From Bacteroidia bacterium (lineage in GTDB: Bacteria > Bacteroidota > Bacteroidia > UKL13-3), in contig JAKLJI010000001.1 in assembly GCA_023151275.1 (NCBI GenBank), positions 82,409-146,408 of the forward strand: 64,000 nt of DNA, written 5' to 3'. The notes under the pieces were generated by a model. That model was not told the DNA's origin. It did not search any database and worked only from the letters and a program-made list of their open reading frames with translations. The position numbers and the translations under genes are program-made. Position 1 is the first letter of the stretch. Each line of letters starts with the position of its first letter. Of the stretch, positions 35,330-45,134 are shown in pieces.

Positions 35330-37378
35330 ATGGATAAAGATACCCTTTTGGAAGCGTACACGTTGATGTGCACCGCCAGGGCAATGGCAGAGATTTACGA
35401 TGCTAACCGCCCGATAACCAAGTATGTTCATTCTACAAGTCGTGGCCACGAGGCCATTCAACTTGCTGTTGGCATGCAATTGGGCGCCGAGGATTATGCA
35501 TCTCCGTATTATCGGGATGAAAGTATGCTGTTGGGCATGGGCATGAGTCCATACGAATTAATGCTTCAGTTGCTTGCCAAAGCCGAAGATCCATTTTCGG
35601 GTGGTCGCACTTACTATTCTCATCCCAGCCTCGACAGGGAAGGTTTTCCTCGTATGCCACATCAAAGCAGTGCAACAGGTATGCAAGCCATTCCTGCAAC
35701 TGGTATGGCACATGGAATTGCCTATCTCGAATCGCAGGGCCTGATTCCAAAAACTGAGCGTCCGGTTGTGGTTTGCAGCCTTGGTGATGGCTCAGTAACA
35801 GAGGGAGAAATTGCGGAAGCTTTTCAAATGGCTGTTTTGAAAAAACTGCCAATTCTATACCTGATTCAAGACAACGACTGGGGCATTTCGGCAACAGGAA
35901 GCGAAATGCGTGCCATGGATGCTTACGAATATGCAGCAGGCTTCAAAGGTCTGCAACGCATGCGTGTAGATGGGAGTGATTTTCAAAAATCATGGACAGC
36001 TGTACTTCAGGCCATAGAATATGTGCGCGAACAAAGGGCTCCTATTTTACTGCATGCCAAGGTTCCTCTGCTTGGTCACCATACTTCGGGAGTTAGAAAA
36101 GAATGGTACCGTACCGAAGAGGATTTGAAAAAGCATGGCCAGTCTGACCCGCTCGACAAAATGTATGTGCAGTTGGTAGGCTTGGGTATTTCCGAGAAAG
36201 AACTTCAGGAAATTGCCGAAATTGAAAATGACAAGGTTGCTCAACAATTTAAACAAGCCATTCAATCGCCAGATCCGGAGCCCTCAACGGCAATGGATCA
36301 TATTTACACACCAAGTGGCGCTACCCGGGAAGTAGGAAACCGGAAACCGGAAGGTAAAGAACCTGTGGTTATGGTTGATGCAGCCTTACATGCTGTTGAC
36401 GAATTGATGGCCAAACATCCGGAATGCATTTTCTACGGACAAGATGTGGGTTTACGTTTGGGAGGTGTATTTAGAGAAGCAGCCACCCTTGCAGCAAAAT
36501 ATGGTGAAAACAGGGTTTTTAACACCCCAATCCAAGAAGCGTATATTGTAGGTTCAACAGTAGGGATGAGTGCAGTGGGAGTAAAACCCATTGTTGAAAT
36601 TCAATTTGCTGATTATGTGTGGAGCGGAGTAAACCAGCTGGTCTGTGAAATCACCAAATCCTGCTACCTCAGCATGGGCAAGTATCCGGTAAGTAGTATC
36701 ATTCGTATTCCTATTGGTGCGTATGGAGGCGGAGGACCTTACCATTCGGGAAGTATTGAATCAACCCTACTCACCTTAAAAGGAATAAAAATTGCTTATC
36801 CAAGCAATGCAGCAGATATGAAAGGCTTGATGAAAGCCGCATACTACGATGGAAACCCTTGCATTATGCTTGAACACAAAGGCTTGTACTGGAGCAAAAA
36901 TCCGGGTACCGAATTGGCCCGGTGCGTAGAGCCGGATGAGGAATACATTCTTCCGTTTGGAAAAGCAAACAGTGTGCTTGAAGCCTCAGAAGAAGCCCTG
37001 GAAAATGGCGAATCTTGCGTGGTAATTACCTATGGAATGGGTGTTTATTGGGCACTTGGCGCCGCAAAACAATTTCCGGGTCAGGTTGAAGTACTCGACT
37101 TAAGAAGTTTGCAGCCATTGGATGAAGAAATGATTATGGACCGAGTGAAAGCACACGGAAAGTGTTTGGTGCTAACCGAGGAGCCATTGTTGAACAGCTT
37201 TGCAGAAAGTTTGGCAGCCCGCATTATGCAACAATGTTTTACTTGGCTTGATGCACCGGTTGCCACTTTAGGTGCTTTGAATGTTCCTGCTATTCCGCTA
37301 AACATGGGGCTTGAAGCAGAAATTCTTCCCAATGCCGATAAGGTTGCCAAGCAGTTAAATACACTTTTGTCTTACTAA
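35330..37378 (+). CDS. Fused 2-oxoacid dehydrogenase E1 component (alpha/beta)
   Basis: This 682-residue protein joins the E1 alpha and beta subunits of a thiamine-diphosphate 2-oxoacid dehydrogenase. The alpha half (about 1-330) carries the TPP motif GDGSVTEGEIAEA (152-164) ending in NDWG; the beta half (about 345-682) starts VVMVDAALHAVDELMAKHP and holds the GGVFREAA and GPYHSGSIES blocks. Fused E1 proteins are common in Bacteroidota and are usually annotated for branched-chain 2-oxoacids, but pyruvate or another substrate is possible. E2 and E3 are not encoded nearby. The ATG at 35330 follows a -7-like box. Confidence 0.9.
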   Translation: MDKDTLLEAYTLMCTARAMAEIYDANRPITKYVHSTSRGHEAIQLAVGMQLGAEDYASPYYRDESMLLGMGMSPYELMLQLLAKAEDPFSGGRTYYSHPSLDREGFPRMPHQSSATGMQAIPATGMAHGIAYLESQGLIPKTERPVVVCSLGDGSVTEGEIAEAFQMAVLKKLPILYLIQDNDWGISATGSEMRAMDAYEYAAGFKGLQRMRVDGSDFQKSWTAVLQAIEYVREQRAPILLHAKVPLLGHHTSGVRKEWYRTEEDLKKHGQSDPLDKMYVQLVGLGISEKELQEIAEIENDKVAQQFKQAIQSPDPEPSTAMDHIYTPSGATREVGNRKPEGKEPVVMVDAALHAVDELMAKHPECIFYGQDVGLRLGGVFREAATLAAKYGENRVFNTPIQEAYIVGSTVGMSAVGVKPIVEIQFADYVWSGVNQLVCEITKSCYLSMGKYPVSSIIRIPIGAYGGGGPYHSGSIESTLLTLKGIKIAYPSNAADMKGLMKAAYYDGNPCIMLEHKGLYWSKNPGTELARCVEPDEEYILPFGKANSVLEASEEALENGESCVVITYGMGVYWALGAAKQFPGQVEVLDLRSLQPLDEEMIMDRVKAHGKCLVLTEEPLLNSFAESLAARIMQQCFTWLDAPVATLGALNVPAIPLNMGLEAEILPNADKVAKQLNTLLSY

Positions 37379-37460
37379 AGTACCTTAACGAAAGACTTAA
37401 AAAGTTGGGCGCTACAACTTTCGGTTGAGAATTGATTGACTCTTTGTCAAACACCGAAAC

Positions 37461-38615
37461 ATGCGCCAAATTTTACTCTACCTCTTTTTGTGCCCCTTTC
37501 TTGCAAACGCACAAGTTCTTAATCCTTTTTTTACCAATTACAAGGCCCCGGATTCTCAGTTTTGGCTTGATACCTCTTTGTTTGAATCCGGAAAATTTGA
37601 GGTTTCAAACTTCAGGATAAATGCCGATTCAGAAGAGGAACTCACTCAATCAACCATTTATACCAGCATTCAAAACCATGTAATTCGGGTAGAACAACTC
37701 TTCCCCAATGCCCTTGAATTTGATTACTACGAAACTGTATTCCGCTATTTTGACAACAAGCCCATGAAAATGAGCTATTTCAGAAGGCAAAGAGACCAAG
37801 AACAAAAAGAAAGTACGGGTGAGGATTCCTTGATTTACGATGGAAATCGAATTACATATATTAAACACATTACAGGAAATAGCAATCCAGGAAGTTTACG
37901 GGAGTATTATTACAATGAGCTCAATGGTTTACAAGGCATTACCATTACTCAAAAAGAGCCGGAAACCGGATATGGAGGCTTATTTCATGTAGAAGAATTT
38001 TTCAAACCCGGAAAGCCCCTCCGCATTCAACGCGTTCAGGAATCTGCAAACGAACGCCGCATAACCGGACATTCTGTTTATCAATTCGACTCCCTTGGGC
38101 GGGTAGTTAGCGCTATGGACTCTACCAATCCATTTGGAAATCAAGCCATCGCAGAGGCAAAAAGAATATTGATTTACAAAGAATCTGGTTTGAAACCGGA
38201 TTCAATCATTTACCAGGATTTGCTATCCAACCGCATTCAAATTCAAACCTTTACTTATTCGAGTAAATCAAAAATTGAACGAATAAACTGGTATGAATCC
38301 ACGCAGAATCAACCCTTCAAATTGGTTCAATATCAAATCGTGAATCAGCTGGCAACCGGACAAGATGAGCGGAAGAAACTTGAAACCGAAATCAGCTTAT
38401 TCCCCAATCCAACCCGCGAAAAAGTTCAGATTCAAAGCAGCGAACCCATAGAACAAATCGTGCTGTTTAGTTTGGAAGGAAAAAAACTGATTGAACAAGC
38501 CGGCAGAGAATCCACCACACTTGATTTATCTGGAATTGCCGCAGGAAGTTACCTGGTTCGTATTCAAACAAAAGATTCTCAAACACTAAAAAAGCTAATT
38601 AAAACTGCTGATTAA
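37461..38615 (+). CDS. T9SS type A cargo protein of unknown function
   Basis: This 384-residue protein has a signal peptide (MRQILLYLFLCPFLANAQ) and a type A sorting domain from about residue 310 (ISLFPNPTREKVQIQ, then LFSLEGKKL and IAAGSYLVRI). The middle contains beta strands resembling RHS/YD-like or cell-surface segments, for example YQFDSLGRVVSAMDS, but no domain I can name. It is therefore expected at the cell surface or outside. It stands alone between the E1 gene and purL. A short inverted repeat TTGAC/GTCAA lies just upstream (37434-37448). Confidence 0.75.
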   Translation: MRQILLYLFLCPFLANAQVLNPFFTNYKAPDSQFWLDTSLFESGKFEVSNFRINADSEEELTQSTIYTSIQNHVIRVEQLFPNALEFDYYETVFRYFDNKPMKMSYFRRQRDQEQKESTGEDSLIYDGNRITYIKHITGNSNPGSLREYYYNELNGLQGITITQKEPETGYGGLFHVEEFFKPGKPLRIQRVQESANERRITGHSVYQFDSLGRVVSAMDSTNPFGNQAIAEAKRILIYKESGLKPDSIIYQDLLSNRIQIQTFTYSSKSKIERINWYESTQNQPFKLVQYQIVNQLATGQDERKKLETEISLFPNPTREKVQIQSSEPIEQIVLFSLEGKKLIEQAGRESTTLDLSGIAAGSYLVRIQTKDSQTLKKLIKTAD

Positions 38616-38688
38616 TCACGAGAATTCGGGTCAATGATTTGGCTGGGCTTTCAGAAAACTGCAAATTTGCTGTTCATTAATAAACCGC

Positions 38689-40929
38689 ATGAGTCAGATT
38701 CAGCCAATTGGCAATCTTGCCACCTTAGAACAAGCCCAGCAATTAGGATTACGCCCCGAAGAATTCGAGAAAATAAAAGAGATTTTAGGTCGCACCCCAA
38801 CCTTCACCGAAATGAGCGTTTACTCGGTGATGTGGAGCGAACACTGCTCGTACAAAAATTCTATTGTTTGGCTGAAAACCTTACCTAAGGAAGGCGAAAA
38901 AATGCTTGCCAAAGCAGGTGAAGAAAACGCCGGATTGATTGATATTGGTGATGGCTTGGCTTGCTGCTTTAAAATTGAATCACACAATCACCCATCGGCC
39001 ATTGAACCTTACCAGGGTGCAGCAACCGGTGTGGGCGGAATTAACCGCGATATTTTCTCAATGGGCGCAAGACCCATTGCCCAGTTGAATAGCCTGCGCT
39101 TTGGAAACATTGAAAACGAGCGTACCAAATGGTTGGTAAGAGGCGTTGTGAAAGGCATTGGTAATTATGGAAACGCTTTTGGAATTCCAACCGTAGGCGG
39201 TGAAGTCTATTTCGACGATTGCTACCACATCAATCCCCTTGTAAATGCCATGAGTGTGGGAATTGCCAAAGTAGGCAAAACCGTATCGGCTATTGCTGAA
39301 GGAATTGGAAATCCGGTTTATATTTTCGGTTCAGCCACAGGAAAAGATGGAATTCACGGTGCAGCATTTGCATCAAAAGACATTACTGAAGATTCTGCAA
39401 AAGACCTTCCATCGGTGCAGGTTGGCGACCCGTTCTGGGAAAAGCTTATCCTGGAAGCTACCATGGAATTGATTGAAAAAACAGATGCAGTTGTTGGCAT
39501 GCAAGACATGGGAGCAGCAGGAATTACCTGTTCTACCAGTGAAATGTCTGCTAAATCAGAAACCGGCATGGACGTTTGGTTGGATAAAGTTCCTATGCGC
39601 CAGAAAGACATGAAAGACTGGGAAATTTTGCTTAGCGAATCTCAGGAACGCATGTTGGTGGTGGTGAAAAAAGGCCATGAAAGCGAAGTTGAAAAAATCT
39701 TCCAAAAATGGGATTTGACTTATGCAGTTATTGGCACAGTTACAAATACCGGAAGAGTTCGCTACTACATGAATGGAGAACTTAGGGCTGATATTCCATC
39801 ACAAAGTTTAGTGCTTGGCGGTGGTGCTCCCGTTTATCAACGCGAATACCGCGAACCAAAATACTTTCAAGAAATTGCAGCCTATTCTATCAACCAAGTT
39901 GCAGACCTTAACATGGAAGAAGCAAAACAGGTTGCATCCTGGATTAGCGGACAACCCAATATTGCCAGCAAACGTTGGATTTACAACCAGTACGACAGCA
40001 TGGTTGGCACAGTGAATCAAAGCACCAATGCCCCATCTGATGCCGCGGTGGTAAAAGTAAAAGGCACCAACAAATCCATTGCAATGACCGTGGATTGCAA
40101 TAGCCGTTTTGTGTATGCCAATCCCTATGTTGGTGGCATGGCAGCGGTTACCGAAGCCGCCAGAAATTTGGTTTGCACCGGAGCAGAACCTGCTGCAATA
40201 ACCAATTGCCTCAACTTTGGAAATCCATACAACCAGGAAGTATATTACCAATTTGTTCATGCCATCAAAGGAATGGGCGATGCCTGCAAAAAATTTGACA
40301 CTCCGGTAACCGGCGGAAACGTAAGTTTTTACAACCAAAGCAGTGATGAGAATGCCGTATTCCCCACTCCAACCATTGGTATGGTAGGCTTATTACCTGA
40401 AGGAAAACAAGCAACTACGCTTTCCTTCAAAACAGCTGGAGATTTGATTTATGTTTTGGGAACCCAAGCCGACGATATTTCAAGCTCTCAGTACTTGGTT
40501 CATTACCGCAAAGTGCAACAAAGTCCGGCGCCTTATTTCAACCTCGACGAAGAATACACCAATCAACATACCTTATTAAAAGCTATTCAGCAGGGCTTGA
40601 TTGAATCGGCGCACGACACCAGCGAAGGCGGTTTATTTGTTTGCTTGCTCGAATCAGCTATGGCAGGCAATAAAGGATTTGAAGTGAAGCAGAACAACAG
40701 TATCCGTTTAGACTCTTGGTTGTTTGGTGAAACTCAAGGACGTATTGTGGTAAGCATCAAACCTGAAAACCAATTGGCGTTTGAAACCCTCATGCACGAT
40801 CACGGGGTAAATACAGATTGCCTTGGCACTGTTAAAGCCGCCGGGTTAAGTATCAATGGGGCAGATTTTGGAGACCTGGAATCGTACCGCCATACTTATG
40901 ACACTAAAATTGGAGAGCTTTTGGGCTAA
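38689..40929 (+). CDS. purL: Phosphoribosylformylglycinamidine synthase, PurL subunit
   Basis: PurL converts FGAR to FGAM using ATP and ammonia from glutamine in de novo purine synthesis. The 746 residues match the small PurL type, which needs separate PurQ and PurS subunits; neither is visible here. Landmarks: [11 protein letters not shown] near residue 45, [21 protein letters not shown] (about 100-120), the central [11 protein letters not shown] and the C-terminal half with [11 protein letters not shown] and HDTSEGG. The start [16 protein letters not shown] is a typical N-terminus. Its 3' end overlaps the next gene by 32 nt. Confidence 0.96.
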   Translation: MSQIQPIGNLATLEQAQQLGLRPEEFEKIKEILGRTPTFTEMSVYSVMWSEHCSYKNSIVWLKTLPKEGEKMLAKAGEENAGLIDIGDGLACCFKIESHNHPSAIEPYQGAATGVGGINRDIFSMGARPIAQLNSLRFGNIENERTKWLVRGVVKGIGNYGNAFGIPTVGGEVYFDDCYHINPLVNAMSVGIAKVGKTVSAIAEGIGNPVYIFGSATGKDGIHGAAFASKDITEDSAKDLPSVQVGDPFWEKLILEATMELIEKTDAVVGMQDMGAAGITCSTSEMSAKSETGMDVWLDKVPMRQKDMKDWEILLSESQERMLVVVKKGHESEVEKIFQKWDLTYAVIGTVTNTGRVRYYMNGELRADIPSQSLVLGGGAPVYQREYREPKYFQEIAAYSINQVADLNMEEAKQVASWISGQPNIASKRWIYNQYDSMVGTVNQSTNAPSDAAVVKVKGTNKSIAMTVDCNSRFVYANPYVGGMAAVTEAARNLVCTGAEPAAITNCLNFGNPYNQEVYYQFVHAIKGMGDACKKFDTPVTGGNVSFYNQSSDENAVFPTPTIGMVGLLPEGKQATTLSFKTAGDLIYVLGTQADDISSSQYLVHYRKVQQSPAPYFNLDEEYTNQHTLLKAIQQGLIESAHDTSEGGLFVCLLESAMAGNKGFEVKQNNSIRLDSWLFGETQGRIVVSIKPENQLAFETLMHDHGVNTDCLGTVKAAGLSINGADFGDLESYRHTYDTKIGELLG

Positions 40930-41809
40930 GCCCGGTTTTCCTGTAAAAAGCAGACTAGCTCCTACACCCAGTGGATTTATCCATTTAGGGAATGAATTGA
41001 ATTTTATTTTGACTTGGTTATTGGTTCGAAGCCGACAAGGAAAGCTTGTGCTTCGGATTGATGACATGGACCGCGAACGGTTCAGACCTGCTTACCTGGA
41101 AGATTTGTTTTTCAGGCTTGAAGAACTGGGATTGGATTGGGATGAAGGCCCCATCGGACCCGAAGATTTTGAGAAAAACTGGAGCCAGACCCTGCGGATA
41201 GAGCGTTATGCTGAAACCCTGAAAAAACTACTAGACAGGGACCTGATATATCCCTGTATTTGCACGCGGAAAACCGGAGCCTGCAGCTGTGAATCCCATC
41301 AAAATCCACTAGATTTCCCTGACTTACCTTGGCGTATTCTTTGCAAGAAAACACAGGTAATTCAGGAAGAGGAACTGCGCAGCTTTTGCGGTTTGAACCC
41401 AATTACGCTGCCCTTTTCAAACCATTTATTTGCAAGTGAACTCAACTTTGTGGTAAAGCGCCGGGATGGAAAACCCGCCTACCAAATTTGCTCGCTAACT
41501 GATGACTATGATTTGGGAATTAATTTGGTGGTGAGGGGCGAAGATTTGCTAGGAAGTAGTTTAAACCAACTATTCCTGGCCAGGCAAATCGGAATGCATT
41601 ATTTTGAAGAAAGCTGGTTTATTCATCATCCCATTTTGGCAGACAATGATGGAAAAAAAATCTCCAAAAGCACAGGAAATCAACCCCTAAGACTTTCAAA
41701 AAACCAAGTATTTGAAGAATTCGGCAAATGGATGGGCTGGAAAAAAGGCCCCGAAAATTTGAATCAATGCCTTGAATTGTTTCAGGAAACGCATTCAAAT
41801 CAACCCTAA
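40898..41809 (+). CDS. Glutamyl-Q tRNA(Asp) synthetase-like protein
   Basis: This 303-residue protein is a truncated glutamyl-tRNA synthetase catalytic domain without the anticodon-binding region. It has the HIGH-type block [18 protein letters not shown], a Cys-rich zinc segment [12 protein letters not shown], and a KMSKS-type KKISKS. GluQ-RS enzymes charge the queuosine base of tRNA-Asp with glutamate. Given the divergence, an aminoacyl transfer role to another target cannot be excluded. The ATG at 40898 overlaps the purL 3' end in another frame. Co-transcription with purL is likely. Confidence 0.75.
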   Translation: MTLKLESFWAKPGFPVKSRLAPTPSGFIHLGNELNFILTWLLVRSRQGKLVLRIDDMDRERFRPAYLEDLFFRLEELGLDWDEGPIGPEDFEKNWSQTLRIERYAETLKKLLDRDLIYPCICTRKTGACSCESHQNPLDFPDLPWRILCKKTQVIQEEELRSFCGLNPITLPFSNHLFASELNFVVKRRDGKPAYQICSLTDDYDLGINLVVRGEDLLGSSLNQLFLARQIGMHYFEESWFIHHPILADNDGKKISKSTGNQPLRLSKNQVFEEFGKWMGWKKGPENLNQCLELFQETHSNQP

Positions 41810-41841
41810 AAGCAACCCGATAAAAAGCCAGGTATAATCCT

Positions 41842-41849
41842 TATTTTCG
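41842..41849 (+). promoter_or_regulatory. Putative -7 box (TATTTTCG) of tatC
   Basis: One mismatch from TAnnTTTG, eight nucleotides before the tatC ATG, in the 48-nt gap after the synthetase gene. Confidence 0.33.
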
Positions 41850-41857
41850 CCTCCCCA

Positions 41858-42688
41858 ATGGCATTAGATCAATTAGAGGAATTTGAGCAGCACGACCAGA
41901 AAGAAATGAGTTTTTTCGACCATATCGATGAACTCAGAAAACACATCATTCGTGCAGTAGCAGCAGTATTGATTGCCGCAGTGGTAGTCTTTTTCAACAA
42001 GTATTTGTTGTTTGATGTTATTCTGTTTGGTCCAATTCATACCGATTTCTGGACTTACCGAATCATGTGCCAGCTTTCGCAACAGCTGATTGGCAACGAT
42101 TCGTACTGCATCAAAGAAATTGGATTTGTGCTGTCGAACATCGACATCACCGGGCAATTTACCCAGCATTTATTTATCTCTTTTGTAGGCGGAATTATTG
42201 TGGCCTTTCCTTTTGTGCTTTGGCAATTGTGGGCATTTATCAAACCTGCATTGAACGAAAAAGAAATTAGGTACGCCCGAGGATTGGTATTTTTCAGCTC
42301 CATGCTGTTCTTCATGGGCATAAGTTTTGGTTATTTTATCCTTTCGCCACTTTCCATTCAATTTCTTGGCTCCTATCAGGTAAGTGAATTGGTAAGCAAT
42401 GAGATTAATCTCGAATCTTACGTTTCGTTTATATCAACCCTAACTTTTGCTACAGGCCTAATTTTTGAAATGCCCATTTTGGTGTATTTCCTTGCAAAAA
42501 TTGGCATTTTGGGAAGTGCAATTATGCAGAAATACAGAAGGTATGCACTGGTTGTTATTTTGATTATTGCAGGCATTCTTACACCCTCTCCCGATATGGC
42601 CAGCCAGATTATGATGGCAATTCCGCTGTATGGCTTGTATGAATTGAGTATTCTGGTAGCCAAACGCGTAGAAAAAGGAAGAAACTAA
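41858..42688 (+). CDS. tatC: Sec-independent protein translocase TatC
   Basis: TatC is the core receptor of the twin-arginine system, exporting folded proteins. This 276-residue protein begins with the cytoplasmic MSFFDHIDELRKHIIRAV, the signature that binds the twin-arginine motif, and has six helices. PFVLWQLWAFIKPALNEKE is the second TatC signature; LTPSPDM near residue 243 is typical. An insertion between the first two helices (about 55-100) is common in Bacteroidota. tatA is not nearby. It is followed by rpiB. Confidence 0.95.
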   Translation: MALDQLEEFEQHDQKEMSFFDHIDELRKHIIRAVAAVLIAAVVVFFNKYLLFDVILFGPIHTDFWTYRIMCQLSQQLIGNDSYCIKEIGFVLSNIDITGQFTQHLFISFVGGIIVAFPFVLWQLWAFIKPALNEKEIRYARGLVFFSSMLFFMGISFGYFILSPLSIQFLGSYQVSELVSNEINLESYVSFISTLTFATGLIFEMPILVYFLAKIGILGSAIMQKYRRYALVVILIIAGILTPSPDMASQIMMAIPLYGLYELSILVAKRVEKGRN

Positions 42689-42743
42689 TCTTCAGGTTCT
42701 CCACATCCTTGGAAAAAGCGAACCTGCACAGGTAATTTGCAGC

Positions 42744-43172
42744 ATGAAAATTTCAATAGGTTGTGACCATGCCGGTTACCAGTACAAGGATATGATAAAA
42801 GCGGCTCTTCAAGCCAAGGGACATGAACTTACAGATCATGGCACAAATGGACCTGATTCAGTTGATTATCCGGACTTTGCGCATCCTTTAGCAACAGCCG
42901 TAGAAGAAGGAAACAGTGAATTAGGTATTCTGATTTGCGGCAGCGGAAATGGCGTTTGCATGACAGCCAATAAGCATGCCGGTATTCGCGCAGCACTTTG
43001 CTGGACTGTTGAACTTGGCCAATTGGCAAGGCAGCACAACAATGCCAATGTACTTTGCTTGCCAGCACGCTTTATAGACGAAAAACTCGCACTGGAAATT
43101 GTTGAAGCCTTTCTTTCGACTCCATTTGAAGGTGGCCGACATGCCAATCGCGTTCAAAAAATAGGCTGTTAA
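42744..43172 (+). CDS. rpiB: Ribose-5-phosphate isomerase B
   Basis: RpiB interconverts ribose-5-phosphate and ribulose-5-phosphate. The 142-residue protein has the N-terminal GCDHAGYQYKDMIK, the DYPDFAHPLA block, and the active-site loop ICGSGNGVCMTANKHAGIRAALCW with the conserved Cys. In many relatives the loop reads GTGIGM; here it is GSGNGV, a mild variation. The gene ends two nucleotides before meaB. Confidence 0.95.
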   Translation: MKISIGCDHAGYQYKDMIKAALQAKGHELTDHGTNGPDSVDYPDFAHPLATAVEEGNSELGILICGSGNGVCMTANKHAGIRAALCWTVELGQLARQHNNANVLCLPARFIDEKLALEIVEAFLSTPFEGGRHANRVQKIGC

Positions 43173-43174
43173 TT

Positions 43175-44080
43175 TTGGAAAAATCCGAATTGACAGGTTT
43201 GCTTCAATCTGGCAACAGGCGTGCACTTGCCCGCATGATTACCGGCATTGAAAACGAATTACCCGAATACGACAAAATGCTGGAAGAATTGCATTTTGCC
43301 GATGTTCCTGTTATTGGCTTTACGGGTCCACCCGGAGCGGGAAAAAGCACGCTTATCAATGCGTTTACAGACCATCTGCTTCAGCTTAACAAGAAGGTAG
43401 CAATTTTGGCCGTTGACCCCAGCAGTCCTTTCAACAAAGGCTCATTGCTAGGCGACAGGCTGAGGATGAGTGAACACTACCTGAACCCGAATGTATTTAT
43501 CCGAAGCATGGCAAGCCGTGGAAGCTTGGGAGGACTTGCTCCACGTGTTTTTGAAGCTTGTGATGTGTTAAGAGCTGCAGGTTTTGATTTTATTTTGATT
43601 GAAACCGTTGGGGTTGGACAAAGTGAGGTTGAAATAGCAGCATTGGCTGATACCAGTGTTTTGGTATTGGTTCCGGAAGCCGGAGATGAAATTCAGACCA
43701 TCAAAAGCGGCATAATGGAAATTGCGGATGTGTTTGTGCTCAACAAATCTGACCGCGATGGAGCGGATTTGTTTTACAAAAACTTGTTGATGCTAAGCCA
43801 TTCTCATGCCGAAAACAACTGGGAAACCCCGGTAGTTAAAACTGTGGCCAGCAAAAAAGAAGGCATGGATGCTTTGATGAACGCCATTTTAGCCCACCGT
43901 GGGCATGAATCAATCCAACTCAAGAAGACACGATTGCTTGCCATGAAAGCCTTGAATTACATACGCAATTATCGCACACGTGATATTTCATTGAGTTCGC
44001 TCAGCCTAGAGTTGGAGCAAGAACTGAATAAAGCGGGAAACTTTAACCTGTACCGCTTTGTTAAAAGGTATATCTCCTAA
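43175..44080 (+). CDS. meaB: Methylmalonyl-CoA mutase-associated GTPase MeaB
   Basis: MeaB is a SIMIBI GTPase that protects and reloads cobalamin-dependent methylmalonyl-CoA mutase. The 301-residue protein has Walker A GFTGPPGAGKSTLI, DPSSPFNKGSLLGDRLRM, the switch segment ETVGVGQSEVEIA and the NKSD base-recognition motif. The start is TTG at 43175, two nucleotides after rpiB. A later ATG at 43235 would delete the conserved GNRRALARMI helix, so TTG is preferred. The mutase genes are not in this window. Confidence 0.9.
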   Translation: MEKSELTGLLQSGNRRALARMITGIENELPEYDKMLEELHFADVPVIGFTGPPGAGKSTLINAFTDHLLQLNKKVAILAVDPSSPFNKGSLLGDRLRMSEHYLNPNVFIRSMASRGSLGGLAPRVFEACDVLRAAGFDFILIETVGVGQSEVEIAALADTSVLVLVPEAGDEIQTIKSGIMEIADVFVLNKSDRDGADLFYKNLLMLSHSHAENNWETPVVKTVASKKEGMDALMNAILAHRGHESIQLKKTRLLAMKALNYIRNYRTRDISLSSLSLELEQELNKAGNFNLYRFVKRYIS

Positions 44081-44081
44081 C

Positions 44082-44657
44082 ATGAATATTCTACTTTTAT
44101 CAGGTTCTGCACGCAATCCAAACAATACACTTCGCGTTTCTCTTGCGTTAAAAAAAATAGTTGAAAACGAGCATGATGTTCGGCTTATCGACTTTCGGGC
44201 TTATGATATTCCTTTATTGGCGCAAGGTGGATTCAACAAAGAAAATATTAGCCCTTTTCAAGCTGAATTGATTGCTGGTTTTGAATGGGCTCAATTGGTG
44301 GTGATTCTTTCTCCGGAATACAATTGGAGCATAACGCCGGAATTGTTGAATATGCTGCAATTGTTACCCAACAAACCGTATGATAAACTCTTGGATGAAA
44401 AGGTTTTTGCACTTGTAGGCACCTCAACCGGGAAAGGAGGAAAAGTTCCTGCGCTTCAACTGACTCAGATTTTAAACAAGGTAATCAGCTTTGGGAATAT
44501 GAACAGCATTGTTTCACCCCGAATTTTTGAGGCCCATTTTATCAAAGAAGTATTGGATGAAGATGGAAACAGCCTTGGAAATATGCAATTCGACCAAGGC
44601 TTACTTGATTTTATGAACTATTCGCTTCGGGTTAGCAAACGCTGGACCGGAAAGTAA
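44082..44657 (+). CDS. NAD(P)H-dependent FMN reductase family protein
   Basis: This 191-residue flavodoxin-fold enzyme has an N-terminal FMN-binding loop LLLSGSARNPNNTLRVSLAL and the second loop VVILSPEYNWSITPELLNML typical of the NADPH-dependent FMN reductase (SsuE/chromate reductase-like) family. The ATG at 44082 lies one base after the meaB stop; a longer frame to 44058 overlaps meaB and lacks family support. The quinone or flavin substrate cannot be told from sequence. It ends three nucleotides from the convergent gldH gene. Confidence 0.85.
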   Translation: MNILLLSGSARNPNNTLRVSLALKKIVENEHDVRLIDFRAYDIPLLAQGGFNKENISPFQAELIAGFEWAQLVVILSPEYNWSITPELLNMLQLLPNKPYDKLLDEKVFALVGTSTGKGGKVPALQLTQILNKVISFGNMNSIVSPRIFEAHFIKEVLDEDGNSLGNMQFDQGLLDFMNYSLRVSKRWTGK

Positions 44658-44660
44658 AAA

Positions 44661-45134
44661 TTACGGCTTTGATTTTTCGATGCGAATGCCCGCTGATAAC
44701 ACATGGTTCAGTGTATCACTTCGCATGTTTTGAAATAACCTGAACTGGTAAATGCCTTTCTCAGGAAACTTCAGTACACCTTTTACCGGAATCTGATAAT
44801 CTACCAAATCGCCAAGGCCTTTTCCTAGCCATTGACCCTGTTCATCGGCTAATTCAAGCTCACCTTTAAAACTACGTTCAACCCTGGAAGGACTTTCCTG
44901 CTTAAGTACATAAAAGAAATTACTGTACGGGTAGTCTCCGGAAATTCTAAGATTCACAAACAACCTGTATTCCATGGCTGTATCTGTTACAGGAACATCC
45001 AGCATCAGTGGCTGATTGTAAATCCAACCTTGCTGAGGAACATCTTTGTTCTCATCCATCATCCTGGTTTCATCGCAGGCTGATAAAAAGAGAAGCACAA
45101 GCAGTGCACCGATAAAACTACTCCTGGCCACCAT
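44661..45134 (-). CDS. gldH: Gliding motility lipoprotein GldH
   Basis: GldH is a lipoprotein needed for gliding in Flavobacterium johnsoniae. The 157 residues start MVARSSFIGALLVLLFLSAC with a lipobox LSAC (Cys20), so the mature protein is attached to the membrane. The body with GWIYNQPLMLDVPVTDTAMEYRLFVNLRI and YQFRLFQNMRSD matches the GldH family. A longer reading frame upstream is not supported. Its first 17 nt overlap the ricT 3' end. The order holB-ricT-gldH is a conserved Bacteroidota arrangement. Confidence 0.88.
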   Translation of the reverse strand: MVARSSFIGALLVLLFLSACDETRMMDENKDVPQQGWIYNQPLMLDVPVTDTAMEYRLFVNLRISGDYPYSNFFYVLKQESPSRVERSFKGELELADEQGQWLGKGLGDLVDYQIPVKGVLKFPEKGIYQFRLFQNMRSDTLNHVLSAGIRIEKSKP

